Source: Prunus persica
Lineage: Eukaryota; Streptophyta; Magnoliopsida; Rosales; Rosaceae
Direction: 5' to 3'
NCBI RefSeq assembly: GCF_000346465.2
Contig: NC_034009.1
Span: forward strand, 22,406,706 to 22,470,705
DNA length: 64,000 nucleotides
Below are positions 10,560-22,809 of this stretch, piece after piece. The position numbers and the translations under genes were made by a program. Positions within the stretch are counted from its first letter, which is position 1; each line of letters starts with the position of its first letter. The notes under the pieces were generated by a model that was not told where the DNA came from, made no database searches, and worked only from the letters and a program-made list of their open reading frames with translations.

Positions 10560-12700
10560 ATTAACTGCTCTCTTGGTTGCTTGCTGGCTTTCTGTAAGTT
10601 TCACTATCTTTTTTCTACATTGACATCACTTTTTCGCTTTAAGTAGTTATTGTAGGCTCCAGTTCAGTTCTATAATATTTTTATTCAAATGCATCTGCTG
10701 TGAAGTGAATAGTTTGTAGTTTTGGGTTTTGACCCTCAATATGCATTTGCACCTTTTGATGACTTGTTGTGACCTGACCTCTCTCACCAGTTCAATTGTT
10801 ATATGATACTTGCTTGTAAACTTCTTTATTACTGAAAAAGCTTAATTGGTTGTTATTAGGATTCTCCTATAAGATAATGACACTTATCAAAAATGACATA
10901 GATGCATTACCAAGCAAGCATGTTTAGTGATCCTCTGTTTTTGTCCTCGCTATGCAATTCAAATTTATCTGACACGATTCGTATTATCTCTGTCTCTTCC
11001 ACAGCATCCTTAGCAAAATGTGTGGGGTTATTTGTGCCGTTGTTGCAAGATCATTTATTTATCCATGATTAGTACAGGTTCAGACCAAAATTTAACTATG
11101 ATAATGTATATGAAGAAAAAGTTTGAAACGTCTCTGTTTAAACTAGTAGAACAGTCTGAGAGGCATGGTAACCTGTTCTGAATGTGTTGACATTTTCGGT
11201 TCTCTTGACTAGAGAAATACTTCTTCTCTAGTTATTTTTCTTGTCAGGATTCCAGAGGGAAAATCATAAAAGAAAACAAGCAAAGAAAAAATAAATCATT
11301 TGTCATATCTGGTTGCCAGTTAATAAAAGCTTCCTAATGATAATTGGGAATGTGGATTTTGTCGGTGAAAATTGACAGAAGGAAAGCTTAGACTTCCTGT
11401 GTCTGAATCGTGTACTTAAACGATGTAGTAGAAGAAGTTTGAGTAAAGAGTACTTACTTTAAAAAAATAGCAAAGCCAATACTTTTAAGTGGAAAAGAAA
11501 GGCATGCTTTCTTTGGCAACAAGGTGAGACATACAGCACACCTATGTATAAAATTGATATGATCATGTGAACATGTACATCATTCCAGGATTATCCAACC
11601 TTTTTGCAAAAAGCTAATATAGAATTAATGGATAAGACTCGGATAAATGGTAATATTCTGATTACAAACCATGCTTCTATGGAAATCAAGATGGTTAAAT
11701 GCATTAACCCTATATTAGGTATATGCTAAAAATACTCACTGAATGTTTGGTCACAGGCTTCAAGAGATCAAAAATTGGTGCACCATGATCCTCTCAGTTA
11801 AAGAAATCATAAACAGCCTTAGAGGTTTTGGAGGTTTCTTTTGCAGTGGTTACGCCTCTATCAATGCGATGGGTAAGCTGGCATATTCTAGTTCTTGTTA
11901 AGAGATATTATGACCTAATGATTTCTGTGGGTGGATTGTTGTTGCCTGTGCCATAGTCTTGTAATCTAGGAAAAGTTTGTTTTCCTAAGTCAGAGCCAAC
12001 AGCTTCTTGGTGGAAATTCTAGACTTGATACCAAACTGGGTTAGGAAAGCTTAGTTTTGTCCAAGGTTTGGTGACAAATGCGGGATTACAATGTTGACTT
12101 TTGGTAATAGAAGTTGTATCACAAAGGGTCGTTAGTTTGCATGTTGTTTAAGCGTGTCTGCTTAATCTAGCTGTTTGGAATTGTATTTATCATGTAGAAA
12201 ATGTTATGCTCACACATTCTTTGGCTTGAAACTATACCATGCTATCACCAACAATATGGTGATGCTTTTCCCCCCTTGTTTCAAGTCTGTCTGCAGCATT
12301 GGCCTGCAAATGCCCTCTCTTTCTCTCCCTGAGAGTGATGCTTGAAACAATCTGTCCAAAAAAGTACCAACCATATTCTTATTTCCTCTGATAGAGCTTA
12401 CTTTTAATTAGAAGTTAATCTTTCTGTTCAGTTACAGAAGCATTTGGTGAAACAGTGGGTGGCAATCGCCAACAGCAATCATTCAAAGTGTGTGCCCCGA
12501 TTACGTGGCGGGATCATATGCTTTAGGCAGTAAGATTTTGCTTTACTCAAAAGAAACTCATGGCAATCAATCCAATAGCAAGCAAAGAGGGAATGTGGAC
12601 AAAGCACTACCAATTTTATGAAGCTAAAAGAAAAAACCACTGATTGGAAAATTTTCCTGTTTTTGTTGTAATATGCGTTATATTTGGTTTTGGTAAACCC
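10560..12700 (+). other. Probable 3' UTR of the SET gene with introns
   Basis: No coding frame. Splice-like borders are visible: a donor CT|GTAAGT at 10594, an exon-like block 11757-11872 (TTGGTCACAG before it, GTAAGC after), and an acceptor near 12431-12436. If used, the UTR would have an exon junction about 150 nt after the stop codon. This is inference from splice consensus alone; the block could belong to a non-coding transcript. Confidence 0.4.
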
Positions 12701-14660
12701 ACTAGCCCCTCCTTTAACTGCTCCAACCTTGATCGAATCTAATACGTAGACACCTTCCTAATCACTTTCACATTATACGGTGGCGATGGTGAATCAGCCC
12801 ACTAGCTGTTTGGAGTTTTGGACCACCACCATGCTTATTTGCATACCCAACCAACCCCAATAGTTTTTTGAGGAAGGAAATAGGTAACATAATAACATGC
12901 TTCATATTATTCTTTTTTTATCACCGCCTTGCTCTCTACACCCTCATGTTGGTTCCAGCTTTTAGGCACAAAACCTAACTTACAGAGGTAACTTTTCTCT
13001 GTGTTTGTCTCTACGTGCGCAATGCCCTGCAAAAGAAATTAGTAATATTGCATTTCAAGACGTCATGAAAGGTGGCCCTGGCAATGGCAATGGGATGGGC
13101 TTGCGGTTTTTAATTTTTACCTAATTTAATCACACGTAGGTGGTTGTTATTGGGATATGGTTATTTAGTTTTGATGGTCGGAATGGAAGTCTGACTGTAC
13201 TGATGAACTGGCCTATCCTATATGTTCATGTTCTGTTAAATTCAATCTAGTGTCCTATCTAGCTGGCGTTGCCTATTGGGGAGAGGAGGAGAAGGTGGAG
13301 GTGCTAAATCTTTGGAATTTTTTAGAACCATGCAAATTTATGAGTGGGCCGGTTTGCTTTGCGCTTATCTTTACCCGTGTCCTTCCCATAATAAAGAATA
13401 TGGGAATATTCGAATTTCTTCTTGCTTTCTTCTTGCTTTCTGTTCCGTCTGTCTCTCTCTCTCCCTTTTATGATTTTATCTCTCTCAGCCTGATCACCTG
13501 TCCAAAGCAAAGGAGCTAGCCAGCCATCCATTACTGAATTTGAACGGTGAACGGACACATAACCCGTAAAAAGAATAAAAGGATTAGGGGAAAAGATAAT
13601 GGTGAACATATGCAATTCAAGCCCGCCCTTCATCATACGTTTTACCAACTTTAAAAGCAGTAGATTCCGTACACACCAATAGCCGCAACTTGAGCACTAG
13701 TAAATTTGGCTATTGCCATAAACATAAAGTTATTATTCAAATATTCATCCCCATTAAATCATTTGATTCTCCTTCTTTTCGAGTAAGATTTTTATTTCTT
13801 TTAATTCACATAAAGTCAATGTTATTTAGCGAGGAAGTCAATTAATCTTGGAAGGAATTGGGAAACTTGTACGAATTAAATACATATATATATATATATA
13901 CGTTTGTTTATGGAAAGAAAAAAAAAAGGGAAATTTGGAGGGTCAGATTCATGTACGATTATTGTAGAAATAAAAAAGTTGCCACAAATCATGGGCAAAA
14001 AATCTGGGTGAGCTGAGCCTGCTGTATGCAAAGCTGTCTCATGCAAGTAAAGCAACAGCTTCAGTTGTGGATGTGGATGCGGCTGTGGCTGTGAAGGCCA
14101 GGAATTCATGTTTACGGCGCCTGGCGCCATGTGACTGGGTGCATGCAGATCGCGGCTGACAAGTCGGAAACAATTCAGGAAACCAATGTCTAAATAGATT
14201 GTGAAAATCTAAAAACCCAATGTCGACATTTTGAGATAGTCATGTTTCTGATGTGAGATCGTAGCCGTCAAAAGTAAATGACGAGGCCATTGGGTTTTAT
14301 GTACCACTTGGAGTCGGAGGAGAGTGTGGTAGTAGATGGACTCGGACGCAATTGTTGTTGTCAGGCGGAGAGCGAACGGCATACAGTTGGGAGAATTGGA
14401 GGGTAAATAGGGGGAAAATCGAGGGATCAAAAACAAATATCTGATGCCTATATAATAAAATAATAATAATAATAACAAATATCTTTTTTTTTTGGGTTGC
14501 GATGGATGGTTACCTCCTGAACCAACAAACCCATACCTGTTGTAACTCTTTCTATAAATATACAAATTATATTCCTTTTAGGATTTGTCAATAAAGATAT
14601 ATAAAAGCAGAGACACAGAGAGAGAGAGAGGGGCAGAGGGGCAGGGGCGCAAAAGAGAAA
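12701..14660. other. Intergenic, no gene seen
   Basis: Small frames near 13250-13650 and 13876-14732 lack known domains, codon bias or splice context, and I read them as chance. There is an AT microsatellite at about 13882-13901 and a short AAT run near 14455-14475. Confidence 0.55.
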
Positions 14661-14667
14661 CCAGAAG

Positions 14668-14786
14668 AAAGGAAGGAGAAGGTCATCCAGCGACAAAGGA
14701 AGGAGAAGGTCATCCAGCGACTTGGGGAGCATTTACAAGCGCTGCAGGGTGCCTTCCCCACCCCCCCCCCCCCCCCCCCCCCCCCT
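14668..14786. repeat. 27-bp tandem duplication and C26 homopolymer
   Basis: Two adjacent identical 27-bp units (14668-14694, 14695-14721) end CATCCAGCGAC. Downstream is an uninterrupted run of 26 C at 14761-14786. Both sit in the presumed 5' leader or promoter of the HGSNAT-like gene. The C-run length may be imprecise because of sequencing. Confidence 0.9.
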
Positions 14787-15023
14787 ACCGGCTGCCAACA
14801 ACAAACGCAGAAAAACAACAAGGCGGATAAGGAAGATAAGGTGAATATTATTCATATCTGGTGTCCACCCAATTCGGGTTTTGTTGTCATTCGTCAATTC
14901 TATTTCCATATTTTTTTTATTTTGTATATAGCCATTTACATTTACATGCACCGAGGAGAAGATGGAAGGTTTATAATAACGCATGGTGTTGGTCATGATA
15001 GGGTAGGGAGGAGAGAGGGAGAT

Positions 15024-18000
15024 ATGGCGGTGTACGAACCTATTAAAAGATACGAACATGATGATGAAGAACGTGGTATGACGGATCCTATGATGATGAA
15101 GAAGAACAACATCAGTATTGATCATGATGAGGATGTTGAGATGGCCATTCACCAGATATCCAAATCCACATCCGCCTCTTCCGCCGCCACCGCCGCCAGT
15201 GGTGCCGCTGCTTATAAGAATGTTAGCCATGAGGAAGCGGCAGCGGCGCCGGCCTCATTGCCTTCGAAGTTGCGGCAACAGCAACGCCTTGTTTCCCTCG
15301 ACGTTTTCCGCGGATCTACGGTTGCGGTACGTAACGTCGTCTACTTTCAGCCTCCTCTTTATGTTTCTGCTACTTTTTTCATATTCCTTATCTTTCAAAA
15401 CCCAGAAAAATTAAAAACGAAAACAGAAACAAATTTTAATTAAGGGAAATTCGTTCGGCGATACGGCACCGTATCAGTTTTCCTCCTCCTTTTTTGCATT
15501 TTTCTTGTTTTCTAAGTAGAGGAGGAGAGGGTTTAGGTTTGCTTTTTTCTTAGTTTATTTGTAACCGTCAACAAAAAGGATGACTCATGAGTCGTGACTA
15601 ATGACTCATAAATTATTTTTTATTATTAACCATAGTACCGATGTCTCTTTATTTATTTATTTTGTTAGTCGATCGTCTATTTTATAGATACTTACTTAAA
15701 ATAGAAAAAGTCCAAACTAACCCCATTAAAATAATAAGATTGTTAGATTATTGTAGGTCTGAAGAAATCAAGGATCATCGGATCCAAAATCAAGGAAACA
15801 AAATAGCAACTCTTTTCGTAGAGAGAGATTCTTTTGTGCGACTCTCGTGGCACATTTCGGGTGATTTGGTCGCCGGACTAAAAAAAATTGCATATCTTTT
15901 ATGTTCTTTCCTTTCCTCCCAATCCAACACTCAATGATTTGTTTTCTTTTTCAAATCGTTTTTAGTCCTCAAAGTAGATCTCGGTTCAAATCTACAAAGA
16001 TCAGATGCAATGTAACGCTTTACCCAAAAGAAATCATGATGTGCCCGACATTGATTATGGTACCAATGTACATTTGTCAGGTGCACCGACGTTTGCAAAA
16101 AGCTGTTTCATCACTTGCTTTTTGTATTGTATTTGAGTGACTAGGATGTCCCCCTTGCACGTTAATATATAACATCTGCTTCTTCTTTTTAATATGACAT
16201 TTATGGACCAATTAATGGGTTGCTTAATAAAGTCTTCTTGGGCCGCGGTTATATATGTGTCAAATTATGATTCGTAACAAGTATAACTCGATCTAATTCT
16301 TTTTATTATTTAATTTGTTTTTGGTTCGTAAATAAGATGTTGATTTTCCATAATTATAATTTATATATGGTATTATTGGTGCAGATCATGATATTAGTGG
16401 ACGACGTTGGTGGGATCCTGCCTGCTATTAATCATTCACCATGGAACGGTTTGACCCTTGCAGATTTGGTCATGCCATTTTTTCTCTTTATGGTTGGTGT
16501 TTCCCTTTCACTTACCTACAAGGTACACCATATCTCTCATGCTCTTCTGCTCCCCTTAATTTGTTCTTTTACTCAATGAATGTTACAAAATGTTCAAAGG
16601 GGTCATTGTTTTAAGAAGAAGCAAAGCTAACCAAAACGTATTTGCGTTTCCTGTACAGAAAATGTCATGTGGAACCGTTGCGACTAGAAAAACAGTTTTG
16701 AGGACACTGAAGCTTCTAGCATTAGGCCTTTTCCTTCAAGGTTAACTACTAAAACATGCCAAATTCTAAGCATTTGATGTATATCCATTGATCATGAAGA
16801 CACAAATAGTTTAATTCTATATGTTTAGTGTAAAATCATTTTACTCTGCAATGCAAGTTTTGTTTGCAATTATATGCTTCTGTAAACTAAATGTACAGTG
16901 TATTTTGCATCCAGGTGGCTATTTTCATGGCATCAAGGATCTAACATTTGGGGTGGATATTGAACAGATGAGATGGATGGGAATTCTACAGGTATGCTAT
17001 ATATCACTAGTTTTAATTTCATAAGCTGTGCATTTTGCCTGGTAGATTAGTCGAAACTTGGAGAGAAGAGTTAGAACTAATCTCTCTATGGTTTTCAATT
17101 TCATTTTGTTGTGTCTATATTAGCTCTTAAACACCAGTTGCCTTGTTTGTTTTCCAGAGAATTGCAATAGCTTATTTTGTAGCAGCATTGTGCGAGATTT
17201 GGCTAAAGGGTGACGATAATGTCAACTCAGGACGTTCTCTGCTCAGGAAATATCGATTTCAATGGTAAGTTATATTTTTTTTGCAATCGTATCGTAGTGC
17301 CTACTTTTTGTTTTTTCTCTGGACCATGATAAAACTTTGTACATTTGCTCAATTTTGAACAATGTCTGGAACCTCATTCTCAGGTCGGCAGCATTGATTA
17401 TCACTGTGCTATATCTGTCACTCTTATACGGCTTGCATGTTCCTGATTGGGAATACCAAATTCCTGGTGATTCCTCCTCCGCACCAAAAACATTTTCAGT
17501 AAGTTTTGATAATTTGTTTTTTAATTGTCCCCCGATTTCTTCAAGTATGATTTTCTTTAAAAATTATGTGACTGGCGTTTCTAACTCATCTCTGTTTGGA
17601 AGGTTAAATGTGGCGTATGGGGTGACACGGGACCAGCATGTAATGCTGTTGGGATGATTGATCGTAAGATATTGGGTCTTAGGCACTTATATAGACGACC
17701 AATCTATGCACGAACAGAGGTTAGTATCTATTTTGTTGGTTAAGTTCGTTTACTTTTGGTGTTCCTCACTTTCATTCCTAACAATTAGTTTTAAATTTTG
17801 TCATTTTTACAGCAATGCAGTATTAACTCCCCCGATAATGGCCCGTTACCTGCCGATGCTCCTTCTTGGTGTCAAGCTCCCTTTGACCCTGAAGGACTTT
17901 TAAGGTGTGTTAGCAATTTCGATGCGCATCTTAGTATGTGTAACTTCATTGGAGAATCCTATTGCATCACTATGTGTAATTGCTTTCTCTTAATTTTGTG

Positions 18001-18846
18001 AAAACTTACTTTCATTGTTGCAGTTCCATGATGGCTATTGTTACCTGCTTGGTTGGTTTGCACTATGGACACATTATTGTCCATTTTAAGGTGAGAAAGC
18101 TTCATATATCACAAGTTTTATCTGTTTTGTTTTCCTCACCAAAGTGTCTCTAACCATTACCGCCTCTAAATGCAGAGTCACAGGGACAGAATCCTGCGCT
18201 GGTCTATCTCATCCTCGTCTCTTATAATCTTAGGGCTCGCCTTGGACTTATTAGGTATGTGATTGCTATACAATTTTGTTATAATATATAAATGAGTCTT
18301 CTGTATTAATAATTGAAGTTGCCGAAATTTTTTTTATCATTAAATTATCTCCTTCATTTGGTTTTTCAGGCATGCATATAAACAAGCCTCTTTACACATT
18401 CAGTTACATGTGTATCACAGCCGGTTCTGCTGGCATTCTCTTTACTGCAATTTACTTGATGGTAGGATTTCTAGTCTTGTGATGGGAAAGAAACATTAAA
18501 TTTTCAGTCTGCTTAGTTTTCTATTCCTCTTCTTCTAAGTTGATAACAAATCGGGTTTTCCACAGGTCGATGTGTGTGGCTACAGGCGCCCAACTATTGT
18601 GATGGAGTGGATGGGAATGCATGCATTGATGATTTTTGTGCTTGTAGCCTGCAATCTCTTGCCAGTTATCATCCATGGATTCTATTGGGGGAAGCCTCAG
18701 AACAACATTGTAATTCCTTTCTCTGTTTCTTGTGGTATTAGATTTTATTTTCTCGTGCCAATAAAATGTTGAGTTATCTAGTGGTATTGTAGTCTCATAA
18801 TCTACCTGATCTCTTGCAGCTTAGCTTAATTGGAATTGGAAAATGA
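15024..18846 (+). CDS. HGSNAT-like (heparan-alpha-glucosaminide N-acetyltransferase family) membrane protein
   Basis: Thirteen exons keep frame: 15024-15326, 16385-16522, 16659-16740, 16915-16991, 17158-17264, 17384-17498, 17603-17719, 17813-17904, 18024-18090, 18176-18254, 18370-18461, 18566-18709, 18820-18846 (479 aa). The soluble, His/Asp-rich N-terminus leads to RLVSLDVFRG, then LADLVMPFFLF and about ten membrane helices. INHSPWNGL holds the His that aligns with the active-site His of human HGSNAT. Conserved YWGKP occurs near the C-terminus. In animals the family moves acetyl from cytosolic acetyl-CoA across the lysosomal membrane to heparan; plants lack heparan, so the substrate is unknown and a vacuolar or endomembrane site is a guess. 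Start: ATG 15024 (MAVYEPIKRYE) is preferred; an in-frame ATG at 14946 would add 26 residues. It converges with the DUF247 gene. Confidence 0.93.
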
Positions 18847-19484
18847 ATTGCTCAAGGGCAGCTCTGTTGGGTTATATGCGTTGCACCGCGCAAGTGCAGT
18901 CGATTTCTATCTTAGACTGTGGACCTAAATTGTTCGACCAATTTTGGTTCTTGCATTTGGGGATAAGAGAGAAGGTGGAGTTGGCCTTGATAGAGACCCC
19001 GGCAGGCAGCGTTTCCCCCGCTCTCCTTACATGTACAGATTGGAGCTTCTCTACTGAAGGTGGTGTACGACCAAGCTTTCTTTATGATTTATGAGGCTTG
19101 AAAAACGTATGGAGATATTTAAAATTGGGGTATTTTGTAAATATCAATACTTTTATTATTACAATAATTATTTATACGATCTTTGAGAAATCTTTTTCTT
19201 GCAACATGTCTCACTGATGAATATATTCATATAGAAAATAGACCCAGCTAGCTTGTTTGTTTTGCATTAGTGTGGAACCTACTAGTTTATTGAAATGAAT
19301 CTTGTCCTTCATCTTCTCAATTCTGTGGGGAAGAGCATTTTGATCTATCAGAAGGTCAAGATTGCTGGACATCAAATAAAGAATTCAATTAACCAATAGG
19401 CAAGATCGGTAAGGAAAAGAAACTGTGGATGAAAACAACCTCCAAACCCCACAGATGATTGCTGGAAAGAAAATTATGAAATCC
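18847..19484. other. Convergent 3' ends, no gene
   Basis: Presumed 3' UTR of the HGSNAT-like gene (plus) meets that of the DUF247 gene (minus). A frame 18843-19094 starts at the stop-codon region and lacks any family signal. Confidence 0.6.
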
Positions 19485-21004
19485 TCATTTTGTAAGCATC
19501 CATCCAACGGAAATAAGAATAGGAAGTATGAATTTTGATGGTGAGGTGGAGTATGCATGGTTTGAAGAAGCCACATGGGGCGGAGCCCCAGGTACACATG
19601 TACAGGTGGGAGGAGAATCATTTGGATAGTAGTAGGGAATTATGGAATATCCAGTCTGAGCTATGGTGAGCACAAAAAGGAAGACGCCGGCAATTAGAGA
19701 TATAACAGCCCAGGGATTTCTGAAGTAAGTATGAATAAGATTGGCACGCCACTCGTTCCAAGGCTTCCGGCAGTAATGATAGACCTTCTTATGTACCGCA
19801 TCGAGGCTGCTTTCTGGGTCCAGTGTTATGTCCTTGGAGAGTGAGTTGAACAGATTAGCAACCGCTTTGTCACTTCCCAGAGCATTTTGGACGATACCTT
19901 TGGAGTGTAAGAGGGCAACATCTCTAGCATTGTCTATGATGTTGTCCATGAAGAATATATAGGATGTCACCTCATTGCCTGCCCCAACATGGAAGCGCTC
20001 AAATGCTATCAGATTCAAGAACATCGACTCGGTGGTATCATCCACAATAATGACTGGGAGCCTGAGGATTCCCCCAGAGAATGAGATGTCTTTCAGGCTA
20101 CCAGTTTTGCTTTTCTTGAATCTTATTCCGGCTTCATTAAGCTCTGTTGCAGACCAGATAATCACATCGTGACGATTCACGGGCGCTGGTGGGCAGCGAC
20201 CTGTTTTGCACTGGGGCTCTGACTGAAGCAGGCTTTTCCTGTACACATCCAATACGTGCAAACATTTTCCCATGTTGGAGGCTGATGTGCCAGAGTAGTA
20301 GAACTTGAGCAAGAGCCTGGTCACGGACAATTCATCCTGTGTAAAACACAGTAGACATTATTTAAATAATTAAAATCAAAATCAACAACTACTTAATTAC
20401 TCAGTCGGCACAAGAAACTAACAGTGGAGGATCCTGACTCTTATACCTTATTGCTCTCCACTTCCACCAGCTTGTTGAGAACCAGCATCGGCAACTGGTT
20501 CTCAATCATTAACATGTCGCGTTTGATGTATGGTATGATATGGAGCTTCCCATGATTGCTGAAGACGGGATCATTAAGAGCATAATCATCCAATATATTT
20601 GAAGCAATACGCACGACCTCCAGCATGAAACAGCCATCCAGAATCATTAGTTGCAAGAATCTTGCTGTATCATCTTTCCACCCAGGATCAAGCTGATCAT
20701 ACGAGTCCTTCAAATCTTGCACCACTTCAGTCAGTGCATTGACAAACAATTCAAAAGGTTTCCCACATCTCTTCAGGAAATGAAGAAGCGCACGGTGCTT
20801 GTGCACCTCCGTTGTATTTAAATGATCGAAATGGTAAGGACCGAAGGTGGCTACCTGGGGCTTGTAGGCCTTCTTGTTTATGTCTGTGATGCTGACTGGT
20901 AATTTGTAGATTGACCCCTTGCTCCAGTGTTCCTTCTCTGTTGTAAGACCTTCCATCTTACTGAGCTCTTCATTAACTTGAATAACCCATTTCATGTCTG
21001 CCAT
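19485..21004 (-). CDS. DUF247 / UPF0481 family protein
   Basis: Two exons, 21004-20447 and 20336-19485, phase 0, give 469 aa. Start ATG at 21004 (MADMKWVIQ); the frame is open a little further up but has no earlier ATG. Family hallmarks in order: PQVATFGPYHF (about 53-63), LMILDGCFMLEV, and DMLMIENQLPMLVLNKL at the end of exon 1. A variable middle with SGGILRLPVIIVDDTTES follows, then LIAFERFH, then a single C-terminal membrane helix (PWAVISLIAGVFLFVLTIAQ). After the helix comes a longer, Cys/Pro-containing tail than usual, so an unrecognised 3' intron is possible. Plant DUF247 proteins are plasma-membrane proteins; some act in grass self-incompatibility, most have no known role. The donor is GTATAAG and the acceptor TTTACACAG on the minus strand. 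Confidence 0.9.
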
Positions 21005-21632
21005 CGCAACCTTCTGGTTGGAGCTCAACGGTTCGACAGGCTTGATACACCTAAGTTTGCTTTATTCCTTTTATATATGCCTGTTTGAAAATCAGAATCA
21101 AATCTCCAGTTCCATACAACGTTTCCAATCTCTTTATTCTTTCTTTACAAACAAGATATCCGGTCAGTAGACAAACTAAATTAGCAAAGCATAAAAACCA
21201 GTGATTTGTTTAATTGGAGGCTTTCTTTAAAGCTCAAGTGATGAGGAAGGAATTCCCATAAACTACAGAGACTGAAGAACAACACTACCTCGGTACTACT
21301 GTACAACATTCCTTTCTTGATGGAAGTGAAAGTTCCAGTCTCAAATTCTTACCCAAAAATTTAAAAGAAAATAAAAGTCTCAGTCGGAGATCGATAAGGC
21401 CGATGTTAGTAGTGTGACATGATTCCTTCCTTGAACACCAAGTTTCAACCAGCTTTACAGAATTTTTAAATGATACGTTTCGCATAGTAACATTTCTCAC
21501 AAGTTGAAGGACAATAAGAATTGCATTGTCAAATTTGAAATATGAGTAAAACAGAGTTACCCGGATACAAAAACAGAGTCAAAAACAAGAAACAATGAAA
21601 ATGGAGACCCGATTATATATAAAAAAAACATA
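21005..21632. other. Intergenic between DUF247 and RPL21
   Basis: Promoter of the DUF247 gene and 3' UTR of RPL21. The short frame at 21285-21500 has no recognisable content. Confidence 0.6.
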
Positions 21633-22127
21633 TCAGTAGCCACCCTTGAGGTCATTGACGACGTCGTAAGGAATGGGAGTGACAGTTTCAATGGAAGCCC
21701 CGCCGACAATGAAGCCTGGCTTAGGCCCCTCAGGCTGCCTCTTGGTGCTAATCTTCACCCCACGAGCTTTTGCCTCCGCCTTCAGCTCGTCATTTCGAAC
21801 CATTCTTGCTCTGAACTCTTCCTCGCACCTCGACGGCTGAACATGCTCCACCCTCACGTGAATCCGCTTCTTGATGACCCTGTTTCCGACCTGCTTGTTC
21901 ATCTCGACGCCGATCGCGCGCTTTGTGACATTCCAGACTTGGCCTGTGCGGCCATGGTAGAACTTGTGGGGCATGCCCTTGTGAACGGCGCCGTTTACCT
22001 TCACGTCCACGTAGTCGCCCGTTCTGTAGGTCTTTAGGTAGGTGGAGAGTGGGATGTAGCCCTTCTTCCTGAACGCCCGTGAGAACAGGTCCCTCGTCCG
22101 ACTGCGCAACCCATGACCCGCCGGCAT
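21633..22127 (-). CDS. RPL21: 60S ribosomal protein L21 (eL21)
   Basis: Uninterrupted frame of 164 aa, the normal plant eL21 length. It starts [19 protein letters not shown] at ATG 22127, in the classical eL21 pattern (MPAGxGxRxxTRDxFxR). Conserved [14 protein letters not shown] ([13 protein letters not shown]), [15 protein letters not shown] and [17 protein letters not shown] segments follow. The tail [14 protein letters not shown] is typical. The protein is a structural part of the large cytosolic ribosomal subunit. The in-frame sequence upstream of the ATG is a low-complexity CT/GA leader, not protein. No intron interrupts the coding part, though plant eL21 genes can carry one in the 5' UTR. 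Confidence 0.97.
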   Translation of the reverse strand: MPAGHGLRSRTRDLFSRAFRKKGYIPLSTYLKTYRTGDYVDVKVNGAVHKGMPHKFYHGRTGQVWNVTKRAIGVEMNKQVGNRVIKKRIHVRVEHVQPSRCEEEFRARMVRNDELKAEAKARGVKISTKRQPEGPKPGFIVGGASIETVTPIPYDVVNDLKGGY

Positions 22128-22260
22128 CGCTTCTCTCTGTTTCTCGCTTCCTTTCTTTCTCTCTCTCTCTCTCTCTCTCCTCCAAAACCCTACCACCCTA
22201 AAACCCTTTTATTACCCACTTGTAGCAGGCCCAATCCTTCACTACAAGCCCAGTAGAGCG
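22128..22260 (-). promoter_or_regulatory. RPL21 core promoter: telo-box, site II elements, CT-rich leader
   Basis: Directly upstream of the ATG is a (CT/GA)n leader at about 22150-22180. Next are telo-box AAACCCTA (22185-22192) and a second CCCTAAAACCC (22196-22206). Two TGGGCY site II motifs on the minus strand lie at 22228-22233 and 22247-22252. Telo-box plus site II is the established arrangement in plant ribosomal-protein promoters. Confidence 0.75.
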
Positions 22261-22801
22261 TATTAGCTATTTTCCTATTCAGTAAACCCAACCCAATATA
22301 AACTTGTAGAGGTGGATGTAAAGACTATGGTTTTCATTTGAATATTGATCCACCCTATTTTAAGGGCGGGCCTGTATTTAATATATCACGTGACATGTTG
22401 ATGTTGGATTTTGCACTCGCACTAATTTTCTTTTATACATTTACGTGGTCAGTACGAACACATGGAAATATTACATTCAATGGGCCATAATAACACTCAA
22501 TGGGCGTGATATTATTATTCGTTGTTCCTGTATAGTTGAATGTGTTGTAACCAATTTCCAAACCCCAAATCTTGTATTGTGAACGTAAGACATGTTATAA
22601 TTTGGGTGGATAGTGTGTATCGAATACAATTCAATAGATTGTAGTTGTAGTTGTAACAATTCACATGTAAACATTGACGATTTACTTGATAATTGATGTG
22701 ACGGCGGAGACATCACTATACAGTTCATCTAACGTCTGTGACTTTGTACAATGACTTGTTTGCTTTTCCCCACTCACTGCTCCTATTCAAAACTTAATTG
22801 A
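22261..22801. other. Intergenic, no gene seen
   Basis: AT-rich with no supported coding frame; the frame at 22477-22728 has no family signal. Confidence 0.55.
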
Positions 22802-22809
22802 CTGCTCAT

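Noticed and set aside
13250..13648. Small frames both strands near 13.3-13.6 kb
   Set aside because: No domains, low complexity, overlapping on both strands; chance.
14448..15230. Gly- and Pro-run proteins around the C26 tract
   Set aside because: Translation of a homopolymer and antisense of HGSNAT-like exon 1.
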